Of a DNA stretch of 64,000 nucleotides, positions 10,165 through 18,609 are shown piece after piece. The stretch is from Shimia sp047124445 (GTDB lineage Bacteria > Pseudomonadota > Alphaproteobacteria > Rhodobacterales > Rhodobacteraceae). The first letter of the stretch is position 1, and every line of letters begins with the position of its first letter. The position numbers and the translations under genes were made by a program. Under the pieces are notes generated by a model. The model did no database searches, was not told where the DNA came from, and was given only the letters and a program-made list of their open reading frames with translations. The stretch is taken from NCBI RefSeq assembly GCF_047124445.1, contig NZ_CP138921.1, forward strand, positions 4,216,001 through 4,280,000, in the 5' to 3' direction.

Positions 10165-11841
10165 ATGAGCTTCAAAACCGATATTGAAATCGCCCGTGAG
10201 GCAAAGAAACAACCTATCCAGGAGATTGGCGCAAAGCTGGGTATTGGCAGTGATGACCTGCTGCCCTACGGCCACGACAAAGCCAAGATCAGCCAGGAGT
10301 TCATCAACTCCGTACAGGACCGTGAAAACGGCAAGCTGATTCTGGTGACCGCGATCAACCCAACCCCTGCGGGTGAAGGCAAAACCACCACCACTGTGGG
10401 TCTGGGCGACGGTCTGAACGCGATTGGCAAAAAAGCCGCCGTGTGTATCCGCGAGGCCTCCTTGGGGCCAAACTTCGGCATGAAGGGCGGCGCCGCAGGC
10501 GGTGGCTACGCGCAGATCGTGCCAATGGAAGAGATGAACCTGCACTTCACAGGCGACTTCCATGCAATCACCTCCGCGCACAACCTGCTGTCGGCGATGA
10601 TCGACAACCACATCTACTGGGGCAACGAGCTGGAAATTGACGAGCGCCGTGTGACTTGGCGCCGAGTGCTCGACATGAACGACCGCGCGTTGCGTGACAC
10701 CGTGACCTCGCTTGGTGGGGTTGCCAACGGCTTCCCACGTCAAACCGGCTTTGACATCACCGTGGCCTCCGAAGTTATGGCGATCCTATGTCTCGCCAAC
10801 AATCTGGCAGACCTGCAAAAACGTCTGGGCGACATGATTGTGGCCTACCGCCGCGACCGCAGCCCAATCTACGCGCGTGACATCAAAGCCGACGGCGCGA
10901 TGACCGTTCTTCTGAAGGACGCGATGCAGCCTAACCTGGTGCAGACTCTGGAAAACAACCCGGCCTTTGTACACGGCGGCCCGTTTGCCAACATTGCGCA
11001 CGGCTGTAACTCCGTGATCGCCACCACCACCGCGCTGAAAGTTGCGGATTATGTGGTGACCGAAGCAGGCTTTGGCGCCGATCTGGGTGCTGAGAAGTTC
11101 ATGAACATCAAATGCCGCAAAGCGGGCCTTGCGCCGGATGCGGTTGTTCTGGTGGCCACCATTCGCGCGATGAAAATGAACGGCGGCGTCGCCAAGGCTG
11201 ACCTTGGTGCAGAAAACGTCGATGCGGTGAACGAAGGCTGCGCCAACCTGGGCCGTCACATCGGCAACCTGAAGCAATTCGGCGTGCCCGTTGTTGTAGC
11301 GATCAACCACTTTGTCAGCGACACGGATGCCGAAGTGCAGGCGGTCAAAGACTACGTGGAAGGCCAAGGCTCTGAAGCCATTCTTTGCCAGCACTGGGAA
11401 AAAGGCTCCGAAGGCACCAAGGAACTCGCGACCCGTATTGCGGAAATCGCCGACGCCGGTGTGAGCCAGTTTGCCCCGCTCTACAAAGACGAGCTACCGC
11501 TGTTTGAGAAAATCGAGCGCATCGCGACCTCGATCTACCGCGCCGATGAGGTGCTGGCGGATAAGAAAATCCGTGATCAGCTCAAGGCCTGGGAAGACGC
11601 GGGTTACGGGCACCTGCCGGTCTGTATGGCGAAGACCCAATACAGCTTCTCCACCGACCCAAATCTGCGTGGCGCGCCAACAGGCCACTCCGTACCGGTG
11701 CGTGAGGTGCGACTGAGCGCCGGTGCGGGTTTCATCGTGGTGATTTGCGGCGAGATCATGACCATGCCGGGCCTGCCACGTCACCCGGCGGCGGAGAATA
11801 TCCGCATCAATGACGAAGGACTGGTTGAAGGCCTGTTCTAA
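10165..11841 (+). CDS. fhs: Formate--tetrahydrofolate ligase
   Basis: A 558-residue enzyme that makes 10-formyl-THF from formate, THF and ATP, reversibly. The P-loop ATP site is TPAGEGKTTTTVG, with Lys73 as the P-loop lysine. Further family blocks are GPNFGMKGGAAGGGYAQ, HFTGDFHAITSAHNLLSA and EAGFGADLGAEKFMNIKCR, all present in the expected order. The ATG at 10165 is preferred over 10150 because AGGGA lies five bases upstream and the family starts MSFKTDIEIA. It is grouped with folD, so formate and methylene-THF can be interconverted. Confidence 0.97.
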   Translation: MSFKTDIEIAREAKKQPIQEIGAKLGIGSDDLLPYGHDKAKISQEFINSVQDRENGKLILVTAINPTPAGEGKTTTTVGLGDGLNAIGKKAAVCIREASLGPNFGMKGGAAGGGYAQIVPMEEMNLHFTGDFHAITSAHNLLSAMIDNHIYWGNELEIDERRVTWRRVLDMNDRALRDTVTSLGGVANGFPRQTGFDITVASEVMAILCLANNLADLQKRLGDMIVAYRRDRSPIYARDIKADGAMTVLLKDAMQPNLVQTLENNPAFVHGGPFANIAHGCNSVIATTTALKVADYVVTEAGFGADLGAEKFMNIKCRKAGLAPDAVVLVATIRAMKMNGGVAKADLGAENVDAVNEGCANLGRHIGNLKQFGVPVVVAINHFVSDTDAEVQAVKDYVEGQGSEAILCQHWEKGSEGTKELATRIAEIADAGVSQFAPLYKDELPLFEKIERIATSIYRADEVLADKKIRDQLKAWEDAGYGHLPVCMAKTQYSFSTDPNLRGAPTGHSVPVREVRLSAGAGFIVVICGEIMTMPGLPRHPAAENIRINDEGLVEGLF

Positions 11842-11900
11842 CGCATTGCGGTTTGGACAGAGGCGGGGTAGGGCATGCGCAACACTTTCGAGAGGATGCC

Positions 11901-12197
11901 ATGCTGAGCCCCGCCGATTGTCCTGACATGCCAACCCTGCGTGCGCAGATCGACACGCTGGACCGAGAACTGGTCCGTCTGTTGGCGCTGCGCACCACCT
12001 ACATTGACCGCGCCGTTGAAATCAAAACCGGCGCGGGGCTACCCGCCAATATTCCCGCCCGTGTCGAAGACGTTGTGGCCAAGGTCAAAGCGACCGCCGC
12101 AGAGGAAGGGCTGGACACTGAGATCGCCGAGGCTCTGTGGCGCCAGTTGATTGACTGGTCCATCGCTCGGGAAGCCAAAACCATCAAGTTAGACTGA
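11901..12197 (+). CDS. Chorismate mutase, AroQ type
   Basis: A 98-residue all-helical protein. The segment LRAQIDTLDRELVRLLALRTTYIDRAVEIK is the first helix of AroQ-type chorismate mutases, which turn chorismate into prephenate; LWRQLIDWSIARE is the C-terminal helix. The start at 11901 has AGAGGA upstream. It sits between fhs and folD, spaced 59 and 71 bases from them, so it is probably co-transcribed without being functionally linked. An isochorismate-pyruvate lyase activity cannot be excluded on sequence alone. Confidence 0.85.
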   Translation: MLSPADCPDMPTLRAQIDTLDRELVRLLALRTTYIDRAVEIKTGAGLPANIPARVEDVVAKVKATAAEEGLDTEIAEALWRQLIDWSIAREAKTIKLD

Positions 12198-12268
12198 CGC
12201 GCAAGGAGCGGCGCGTTTGAAAGCACCCACCGGGGCGCGCCCCCGGGCAGATCATAAAGGGGAGCGTG

Positions 12269-13171
12269 ATGAGCGCACAGATTATTGACGGCAAAGCCTT
12301 CGCGGCCACAGTCCGTGAGAAAGTGGCGGGCCATGTGGCGCGTCTGAAAGAGGAAAACGACATCACACCCGGTCTGGCCGTGGTGCTGGTGGGCGAAGAC
12401 CCGGCGTCGCAGGTCTATGTGCGCTCCAAAGGCAAACAGACCGTCGAAGTGGGCATGAACTCCTATGAGCACAAGCTCGATGCCGACACATCTGAGGCAG
12501 ACCTGCTGGCCCTGATCGACAAGCTGAACAACGATCCAGAGGTGCACGGCATTCTTGTGCAACTGCCGCTGCCTGGCCATCTGAACGAAGATCTGGTGAT
12601 CAACTCGATTGATCCGGCCAAAGACGTGGATGGTTTCCATATTTCCAACGTGGGTCTTCTGGGCACTGGTCAGAAATCGATGGTGCCTTGCACGCCGCTG
12701 GGGTGCCTGATGATGCTGCGTGACCACCATGGCTCGCTGTCTGGCATGGACGCGGTGGTGATTGGCCGCTCCAACATCGTGGGCAAGCCGATGGCGCAGC
12801 TTCTGCTGGGCGACAGCTGCACCGTGACCATCGCGCACAGCCGGACCAAGGACCTGCCAGAGGTGGTCAAGCGCGCCGACATCGTGGTGGCCGCTGTGGG
12901 CCGTCCTGAAATGGTGCCGGGAGACTGGATCAAAGAAGGCGCGACCGTGATCGACGTAGGCATCAACCGTATCGACGCGCCAGAAAAAGGCGAAGGCAAA
13001 ACCCGCCTTGTGGGCGACGTGCACTTTGAAAGCGCCGCTGCCGTAGCTGGTGCGATCACACCGGTGCCGGGCGGCGTTGGTCCGATGACCATCGCCTGCT
13101 TGCTGGCCAACACCGTAACGGCGTGCTGCCGGGCCAATGGTCTGGCCGAGCCGGAAGGTTTGACGGCGTAA
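12269..13171 (+). CDS. folD: Bifunctional methylene-THF dehydrogenase / methenyl-THF cyclohydrolase FolD
   Basis: A 300-residue enzyme catalysing the NADP-linked methylene-THF to 10-formyl-THF steps. Catalytic Tyr50 and Lys54 lie in YVRSKGK. The PLPGHL block, DVDGFH, and the dinucleotide site VVIGRSNIVGKPMAQLL (about 161-178) are present. The ATG at 12269 is used; the in-frame GTG three bases earlier is too close to the AAAGGGGAG ribosome-binding site. It works with fhs upstream. Confidence 0.97.
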   Translation: MSAQIIDGKAFAATVREKVAGHVARLKEENDITPGLAVVLVGEDPASQVYVRSKGKQTVEVGMNSYEHKLDADTSEADLLALIDKLNNDPEVHGILVQLPLPGHLNEDLVINSIDPAKDVDGFHISNVGLLGTGQKSMVPCTPLGCLMMLRDHHGSLSGMDAVVIGRSNIVGKPMAQLLLGDSCTVTIAHSRTKDLPEVVKRADIVVAAVGRPEMVPGDWIKEGATVIDVGINRIDAPEKGEGKTRLVGDVHFESAAAVAGAITPVPGGVGPMTIACLLANTVTACCRANGLAEPEGLTA

Positions 13172-13194
13172 AGCTGTTGCTGAGATGGATTTGG

Positions 13195-13224
13195 AAAGGG
13201 TCGCTTTGGCGGCCCTTTTTGTTT
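13195..13224 (+). terminator. Rho-independent terminator of folD
   Basis: AAAGGG-T-CGC (13195-13204) pairs with GCG-G-CCCTTT (13209-13218, one wobble) around a four-base loop, followed by TTGTTTT. Confidence 0.88.
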
Positions 13225-13231
13225 TCTCCTT

Positions 13232-13310
13232 TGCCAAATCCCTGATTTGGCAGCGCCCGAACCGCCCCCACGGGGCGGGCGCTTCGCTTCCAGCCCCTCG
13301 GTTCGGGCGC
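13232..13310. repeat. Compound palindromic intergenic element
   Basis: Two perfect inverted repeats abut. TGCCAAATC / GATTTGGCA has a three-base loop (13232-13252). GCGCCCGAACC / GGTTCGGGCGC (13253-13263 with 13300-13310) follows and encloses an internal CCGCCCC/GGGGCGG hairpin. It lies between the convergent ends of folD and gnd. The architecture looks like a dispersed REP-like element rather than a simple terminator. Confidence 0.7.
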
Positions 13311-13325
13311 GATGGCTTTCCGCCG

Positions 13326-14726
13326 TTAGTCCGCCCAGGGCCCATGATGGCCGCTGCCACCATCGACCCGTGCAAAGCTGTGGCGGCCAAAGAAATCGCG
13401 CTGCCCTTGGATCAGATCCGCCGTGCCGCGTGCTTGCGTCATGCCGTCAAACCACGCCAGCGCGGCCGTCATCACCGGCACGGGATGCCCGGCGGCGATG
13501 GCGGCACCCACCACAGCCCGTAATGCTGGAACTGCGTCCTTGAGCGTCGCTGCCATCTCCGGCGCATAAGCGAGCAATCCCGCCGGTGGCGCGTTGCGGA
13601 AGGCGTCTGCAATGCCGCTAAGCAGTTCAGACCGAATGATACAGCCCGCCCGCCAAATCTCGGCACAGCGCGACAGATCCAAATCCCAGCCAAACTCGTC
13701 AGACGCGCTGGACAAGAGGTCAAACCCCTGGCTGTGGCCAATGATGCGCGCGGCCAAGGCTGCCTGTTCCATTTGCGAAGTCGTCAAAGCCACGGCACCC
13801 CGCGTAGGCGCAAAAATCTCTTCACCAGCGGCACGCGCCTCACGACCTGCCGACCACACCCGTGCGCCCACCGCAGCCTCAACCGTATTGGCCGCCACGC
13901 CCAGTTTCTGCGCTTCAATCGCGGTCCAACGGCCGGTGCCTTTCTGGCCCGCTGTATCGACAATCACATCCACCAGCGGCGAGTCTGTCTGTGGATCAAC
14001 GGTCTGCAAGACTTCGGCGGAAATCTCCACCAGGTAGCTGCGCATGGGCCCATCGTTCCAGCGCGCAAACTCTGTGCCAATCCCAGCTGGCGACATCGCC
14101 AAGCCATGGCGCATCAGGCCGTAGCTCTCCGCCAAAAGCTGCATGTCGGCATATTCGATGCCGTTGTGCACCGTCTTCACAAAATGCCCTGCACCGTCCG
14201 GGCCAACATGATCGACACAAGGCGCACCTTCAAACTTGGCCGAGATCGCTTCCAGCATGGGGCGCATCGCCTCCCAGACCGAGGCCGTGCCCCCAACCAT
14301 CATAGATGGACCAGTACGTGCACCAAACTCGCCACCGGACACGCCCATGCCCATATATGCCAACCCGCTGGCCTCCAGATCAGCCGCCCGGCGGCGGGTG
14401 TCCTGGAAATTCGAATTGCCCGCGTCAATCAACACATCGCCAGGCAGCATATGGGGCCGTGCTTGGGCAATGGCATCGTCGACGGCTTGCCCCGCAGGGA
14501 TCAGGAAAATGATCGCACGCGGCGTCGGCATGTCTCGGACCATGTCTGCCAGGCTGTCATGGCCGCTGAAGCGTCCATCAAAACTGGGCGCCGCGGCCAC
14601 AAATTGCTCCATATCGGCTTTGCGATAGGAGGCCACGTGCAGATCAAAGCCGTTTTCGGCGATGTTATGCGCCAGGGCCGTACCCATGGTGCCGAGTCCG
14701 TAGAGGCCAAAGTTTGCAAGCGTCAT
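13326..14726 (-). CDS. gndA: 6-phosphogluconate dehydrogenase, decarboxylating
   Basis: A 466-residue oxidative pentose-phosphate enzyme (6-phosphogluconate to ribulose 5-phosphate plus CO2). The N-terminal dinucleotide motif is Gly10-x-Gly12-x-x-Gly15. GVSGGEFGARTGPSMMVGG lies at 129-147. The catalytic set Lys184, Asn188 and Glu191 is in HFVKTVHNGIEYADMQ. The length matches the long form of the enzyme. The start at 14726 is chosen for AAGGA nine bases upstream; an in-frame Met seven codons earlier lacks support. Gluconokinase lies just upstream on the same strand, so the pair converts gluconate to pentose phosphate. Confidence 0.95.
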   Translation of the reverse strand: MTLANFGLYGLGTMGTALAHNIAENGFDLHVASYRKADMEQFVAAAPSFDGRFSGHDSLADMVRDMPTPRAIIFLIPAGQAVDDAIAQARPHMLPGDVLIDAGNSNFQDTRRRAADLEASGLAYMGMGVSGGEFGARTGPSMMVGGTASVWEAMRPMLEAISAKFEGAPCVDHVGPDGAGHFVKTVHNGIEYADMQLLAESYGLMRHGLAMSPAGIGTEFARWNDGPMRSYLVEISAEVLQTVDPQTDSPLVDVIVDTAGQKGTGRWTAIEAQKLGVAANTVEAAVGARVWSAGREARAAGEEIFAPTRGAVALTTSQMEQAALAARIIGHSQGFDLLSSASDEFGWDLDLSRCAEIWRAGCIIRSELLSGIADAFRNAPPAGLLAYAPEMAATLKDAVPALRAVVGAAIAAGHPVPVMTAALAWFDGMTQARGTADLIQGQRDFFGRHSFARVDGGSGHHGPWAD

Positions 14727-14798
14727 CGGTGTGTTCCTTGTCTGCAAGGGGGACGCGCCGCTGAAACTGCGGTGCGCTCTTTCGTGTGTCCTGCGGTA

Positions 14799-15350
14799 TC
14801 AGGGCGAAGTCAATGCATCCGCGTTATCCCTGCGGGCCAGTCCTTCACATGCCATGGCCAGGGTGTTTTCAGGCGACAGGCTGGCGTCGACGGTCACGCA
14901 GGCCTCATCCAGAGCAGGGGGCTCCAGTGTAGCCAACTGACTGTCCAGCAGGCTTGGCGGCATGAAGTGGTCGGTTCTGGCGGTGATACGGGCGCGGATC
15001 ATGTCGGGATCTGCCGCGAGATAGACGATGATTGCTTCAGGGTTTTTGACCCGCAACATATCCCGGTAACGGCGTTTGAGCGCCGAACAGGCGACCACCA
15101 CAGGCGTGTCGGGTTGGGATGTGCGCGCCTGCCCCATCGCTTCGGCCAACCTCTCCAGCCAAGGCTGTCGCATCGCGTCCGTCAGTGGCGTGCCAGCCGC
15201 CATGGCGGCAATGTTTTCCGGCGGATGATACTCATCCGCCTCAATGTAGCGCCCGTCAATCCGCTCTGCCAAAGCCTGCGCCACCGTGGTTTTACCCACC
15301 CCGCTGACCCCCATCACGATAAGTGCCAAGCCGTTTGTGTCTTGGGCCAT
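14799..15350 (-). CDS. gntK: Gluconokinase
   Basis: A 183-residue P-loop kinase that phosphorylates gluconate to 6-phosphogluconate. Walker A is Gly14-VSGVGK-Thr21. The segment EADEYHPPENIAAMAAGTPLTDAMRQPWLERL is the substrate-binding block of the family, and VVACSALKRRYRDMLR follows. The start at 15350 has GGGAGG upstream. It lies 72 bases before gndA and 48 bases after bhcR, all on the minus strand. Confidence 0.93.
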   Translation of the reverse strand: MAQDTNGLALIVMGVSGVGKTTVAQALAERIDGRYIEADEYHPPENIAAMAAGTPLTDAMRQPWLERLAEAMGQARTSQPDTPVVVACSALKRRYRDMLRVKNPEAIIVYLAADPDMIRARITARTDHFMPPSLLDSQLATLEPPALDEACVTVDASLSPENTLAMACEGLARRDNADALTSP

Positions 15351-15398
15351 GTCGCGCCTCCCTCTCTGTCTCCACATAAATGGTAGCGCAAACATATT

Positions 15399-16241
15399 TC
15401 AAGGTGCGGTGGCTTCCCCGCCAATCGCAAGGGTCAATTCCCGGGCTGCCGCGGTCACGGCTTTCGCCAGCCGGTCGGTTTCCTCTGCGCTCACACGGCT
15501 TGCGGGGCCGGACACGGAAATGCCCGCCACCGCCTCGCCGTTGAAATCAAACACCGGCGCCGCGATACAGCGCATGCCCATGTTGCGCTCCTCGTCGTCC
15601 ACGGAATAACCACGGTCCCGAATGGCGAGCAGGTCTTCAAGAAGCACATCCACATCGGTGATGGTGCGCGCGGTAAACTCGGTGAGCTGTTCGTTGGCCA
15701 AGAGCCGATTGCGCCGTCCGGCCTCCATATGGGCCAAGAGCGCTTTGCCGATGCCCGAGGCGTGCATCTGCGACAGCGTGCCGGGGGGGAAAAATGCGCG
15801 GATGCTGGCGTGGGTTTCAACTTGGCTCAAAAACAGCACTTGTCCTTCGCGCTCCACGCCAAGGTTGGCGGTCTCCCCGGTCAGTTCCATCAGCTTGCGC
15901 ATCACCGGACGTGCGCGGTCCACAAGGCTGGTGCGCCGCAGAAACCGCGCGCCTATGATGAAGGCGCGTGGTCCAATATGCCAAAGCTGCTCGCGGCCCT
16001 CAAATTCGACCAAGCCGCGCGTCTCCAGTGTCACCAGAATACGGTAAACCGTGGCCGGGGATTGTCCCATCTCGTCAGCAATCTGCGACAGGGTCTTGCC
16101 CTGTTCCTCACTCAGATACTCAAACACCTCCATCGCGCGATCGAGCGATTTGATGGTGTTCTGCGCTGTCTTGTCATGCCAGTCGCGTGGCCGCCCACGG
16201 GCCTTTGGACCGCCATTTTCGCCATTCCTTTGAGAAACCAT
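15399..16241 (-). CDS. bhcR: IclR-family regulator BhcR
   Basis: A 280-residue DNA-binding protein. The winged HTH (about residues 45-85) includes KTLSQIADEMGQSPATVYRILVTLETRGLVEF; the IclR effector domain (about 100-275) includes HASGIGKALLAHM and GYSVDDEERNMGMRCIAAPVFD. In Paracoccus, BhcR controls the beta-hydroxyaspartate cycle operon and responds to glyoxylate; that role is transferred here from the identical gene arrangement, divergent from bhcABCD. Start 16241 has GAAGGGG seven bases upstream; a longer frame to 16274 lacks a ribosome-binding site. Confidence 0.9.
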   Translation of the reverse strand: MVSQRNGENGGPKARGRPRDWHDKTAQNTIKSLDRAMEVFEYLSEEQGKTLSQIADEMGQSPATVYRILVTLETRGLVEFEGREQLWHIGPRAFIIGARFLRRTSLVDRARPVMRKLMELTGETANLGVEREGQVLFLSQVETHASIRAFFPPGTLSQMHASGIGKALLAHMEAGRRNRLLANEQLTEFTARTITDVDVLLEDLLAIRDRGYSVDDEERNMGMRCIAAPVFDFNGEAVAGISVSGPASRVSAEETDRLAKAVTAAARELTLAIGGEATAP

Positions 16242-16332
16242 AAACAGCCCCTTCGAAATTATTGAAAAGCACATTCACAATATGAAAAAAACAAACATCT
16301 GACAACATTGAATAATTTAGAGAAATCGTTTT

Positions 16333-16361
16333 CTGAAATCATTTTTCAAAAAAATTTTCAG
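16333..16361. promoter_or_regulatory. Candidate BhcR operator between bhcR and bhcA
   Basis: Two nested inverted repeats occupy the AT-rich divergent gap: TGAAA-N5-TTTCA (16334-16348) and CTGAAA (16333-16338) with TTTCAG (16356-16361). They lie 50-78 bases upstream of bhcA, where an IclR-family operator would be expected. Binding is inferred, not shown. Confidence 0.45.
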
Positions 16362-16410
16362 CCTGAGGCGCAGCCGCTATCCTGAATGCAACGCTTGAAG
16401 GAGACCCACC

Positions 16411-17601
16411 ATGAGCTTCCAAAATCCTGTCTTTATTCCCGGTCCAACCAACATCCCGGAGAGTCTGCGCAAGGCATGTGATATGCCCACCATCGACCAC
16501 CGCTCGCCGCTGTTTGGTCAGATCCTGCACCCGGCCCGCGAGGGTGTGCGCAAAGTGCTGAAAAGCGAGAGCGCCGAAATTTTCATTTTCCCCTCCACCG
16601 GCACCGGCGGCTGGGAAACCGCGCTGACCAACACACTGTCCGCAGGCGACAAAATCCTCGCCGCCCGCAACGGCATGTTCAGCCACCGCTGGATCGACAT
16701 GTGCCAGCGTCACGATCTGGACGTGACGGTTGTGGAAACCCCTTGGGGCGAAGGCTTGCCAGCGGACCGCTACGAGGAAATCCTCACCGCAGACACAAAC
16801 CATGAAATCAAAGCCGTTTTGGCCACCCACAACGAAACGGCAACCGGGGTAAAATCCGACATCGCCGCCGTGCGCCGCGCTTTGGATGCGGCAGGCCACC
16901 CAGCTCTGCTGTTTGTCGATGGCGTGTCCTCGATTGCCTCCATGGACTTCCGCATGGACGAGTGGGGCGTGGATGTTGCCGTGACCGGCTCGCAAAAAGG
17001 CTTCATGCTGACTGCTGGCCTCGCAATCGTGGGTTTCAGCGCCAAAGCCATGGCCGCCACAGAGACCGCCAAACTGCCGCGCACCTTCTTTGATGTGCAC
17101 GACATGGCCAAAGGCTACGCCGCCAACGCGTACCCTTACACGCCCGCCGTGGGATTGTTGAACGGCCTGAACGAAGCTTGCTCCATGCTGCTGAATGAAG
17201 GTCTGGATAACGTATTTGCTCGTCACACCCGCATCGCCGAAGGCGTACGCGCCGCTGTGGGGGCTTGGGGGCTGGAGCTCTGCGCCGCCAACCCGTCGGT
17301 CTATTCCGACACCGTGAGTGCGATCAAAACGCCCGACGGGTTTAACGCCACCGACATCGTCACCCATGCGGCAGAGAAATACGGCGTCGCCTTTGGTGTG
17401 GGCCTTGGCGAAGTGGCCGGAAAAGTCTTCCGCATCGGTCACCTTGGCAGCTTGACCGACGTGATGGCGCTCTCCGGGATCGCCACCGCTGAAATGTGCA
17501 TGGTTGACCTTGGTCTGGACATCAAACTGGGCAGTGGCGTGGCCGCGGCACAAGATTTCTACCGGGGCAACACTGCGACGGCGCATCAGGACGCGGCCTG
17601 A
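16411..17601 (+). CDS. bhcA: L-aspartate--glyoxylate aminotransferase BhcA
   Basis: A 396-residue class V (Ser/Ala-glyoxylate type) PLP aminotransferase. Lys196 in TGSQKGFM forms the internal aldimine. PGPTNIPESLRKA opens the protein and FPSTGTGGWE is the phosphate-binding region. In the beta-hydroxyaspartate cycle BhcA converts glyoxylate to glycine with aspartate as donor, regenerating oxaloacetate. The ribosome-binding site GAAGGAGA lies six bases before the ATG. The stop shares one base with the bhcB start (TGATG). Confidence 0.93.
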   Translation: MSFQNPVFIPGPTNIPESLRKACDMPTIDHRSPLFGQILHPAREGVRKVLKSESAEIFIFPSTGTGGWETALTNTLSAGDKILAARNGMFSHRWIDMCQRHDLDVTVVETPWGEGLPADRYEEILTADTNHEIKAVLATHNETATGVKSDIAAVRRALDAAGHPALLFVDGVSSIASMDFRMDEWGVDVAVTGSQKGFMLTAGLAIVGFSAKAMAATETAKLPRTFFDVHDMAKGYAANAYPYTPAVGLLNGLNEACSMLLNEGLDNVFARHTRIAEGVRAAVGAWGLELCAANPSVYSDTVSAIKTPDGFNATDIVTHAAEKYGVAFGVGLGEVAGKVFRIGHLGSLTDVMALSGIATAEMCMVDLGLDIKLGSGVAAAQDFYRGNTATAHQDAA

Positions 17602-18572
17602 TGCTGGACAGCGATATGTATATCCCAACCTATGAGGACATGCTGGAGGCGCACACGCGCATCCAGCCCCACATCCGCCGCACGCCTGTGCGCGTGTCGG
17701 ACTACCTCAACGAGCTGACCGGCGCAGAACTGTTCTTCAAATGTGAGAACTTTCAGGAGCCGGGCGCGTTCAAAGTGCGTGGTGCAGCGAATGCGGTCTT
17801 TGGTCTCGACGACGAGCAAGCCAAACGGGGTGTGGCGACACATTCCTCCGGCAACCACGCGTCTTGCCTCAGCTACGCAGCGATGAAACGCGGCATTCCG
17901 TGCAACGTTGTCATGCCCCGCACCGCGCCACAGGCCAAAAAGGACACCGTGCGCCGGTACGGCGGCAAGATCACCGAATGTGAGCCCTCCACCACCTCGC
18001 GCGAGGCGACCTTTGCCGAAGTGCAAGCGGCCACCGGCGGCGATTTTGTGCACCCTTACAACGATCATCGCGTGATTGCGGGGCAGGGGACCTGTTCCAA
18101 AGAATTCATTGAGCAGACCGACGGTCTGGACATGGTTGTTGCGCCCATTGGCGGTGGCGGCATGATCTCTGGCACCTGCCTGACGCTCTCCACCTTGGCG
18201 CCGGAAACACAGGTCATTGCCGCAGAGCCGGAGCAGGCGGACGACGCCTACCGCAGCTTCAAAGCCGGCCACATCATCGCCGACGACGCGCCCAAAACCA
18301 TCGCTGACGGGCTGTTGGTGCCTCTCAAAGAGCGCACCTGGCACTTTGTCTCCAACCATGTGAGCGAGATTTACACCGCGTCTGAGCAAGAGATCATCGA
18401 CGCGATGAAGCTCACCTGGAAGCACCTGCGCGTCGTGATGGAGCCCTCTTCCGCTGTGCCGTTGGCGACGGTTCTCAAGAACCCTGACGCCTTCAAGGGC
18501 AAACGTGTGGGGCTGATCATCACCGGCGGCAACGTCGATCTGGACAAGCTGCCTTGGCTGGCAACCGCCTGA
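17601..18572 (+). CDS. bhcB: beta-hydroxyaspartate dehydratase BhcB
   Basis: A 323-residue fold-type II PLP enzyme of the serine/threonine dehydratase family. Lys58 lies in GAFKVRGA, the phosphate loop follows in SSGNHA, and the Gly-rich loop is PIGGGGMISG. In the Bhc cycle it dehydrates erythro-beta-hydroxyaspartate to iminosuccinate. By sequence alone a threonine dehydratase or serine racemase would also fit; the specific call comes from its place between bhcA and bhcC. Translation starts at 17601, or possibly at Met6. Confidence 0.9.
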   Translation: MLDSDMYIPTYEDMLEAHTRIQPHIRRTPVRVSDYLNELTGAELFFKCENFQEPGAFKVRGAANAVFGLDDEQAKRGVATHSSGNHASCLSYAAMKRGIPCNVVMPRTAPQAKKDTVRRYGGKITECEPSTTSREATFAEVQAATGGDFVHPYNDHRVIAGQGTCSKEFIEQTDGLDMVVAPIGGGGMISGTCLTLSTLAPETQVIAAEPEQADDAYRSFKAGHIIADDAPKTIADGLLVPLKERTWHFVSNHVSEIYTASEQEIIDAMKLTWKHLRVVMEPSSAVPLATVLKNPDAFKGKRVGLIITGGNVDLDKLPWLATA

Positions 18573-18609
18573 AACAATCACAATACGATTTCCGACAGAG
18601 GATAAGGAC

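Noticed and set aside
13734..15386. Plus-strand frame of 550 codons opposite gndA and gntK
   Set aside because: Both minus-strand enzymes have complete catalytic motifs; the plus-strand translation is low-complexity.
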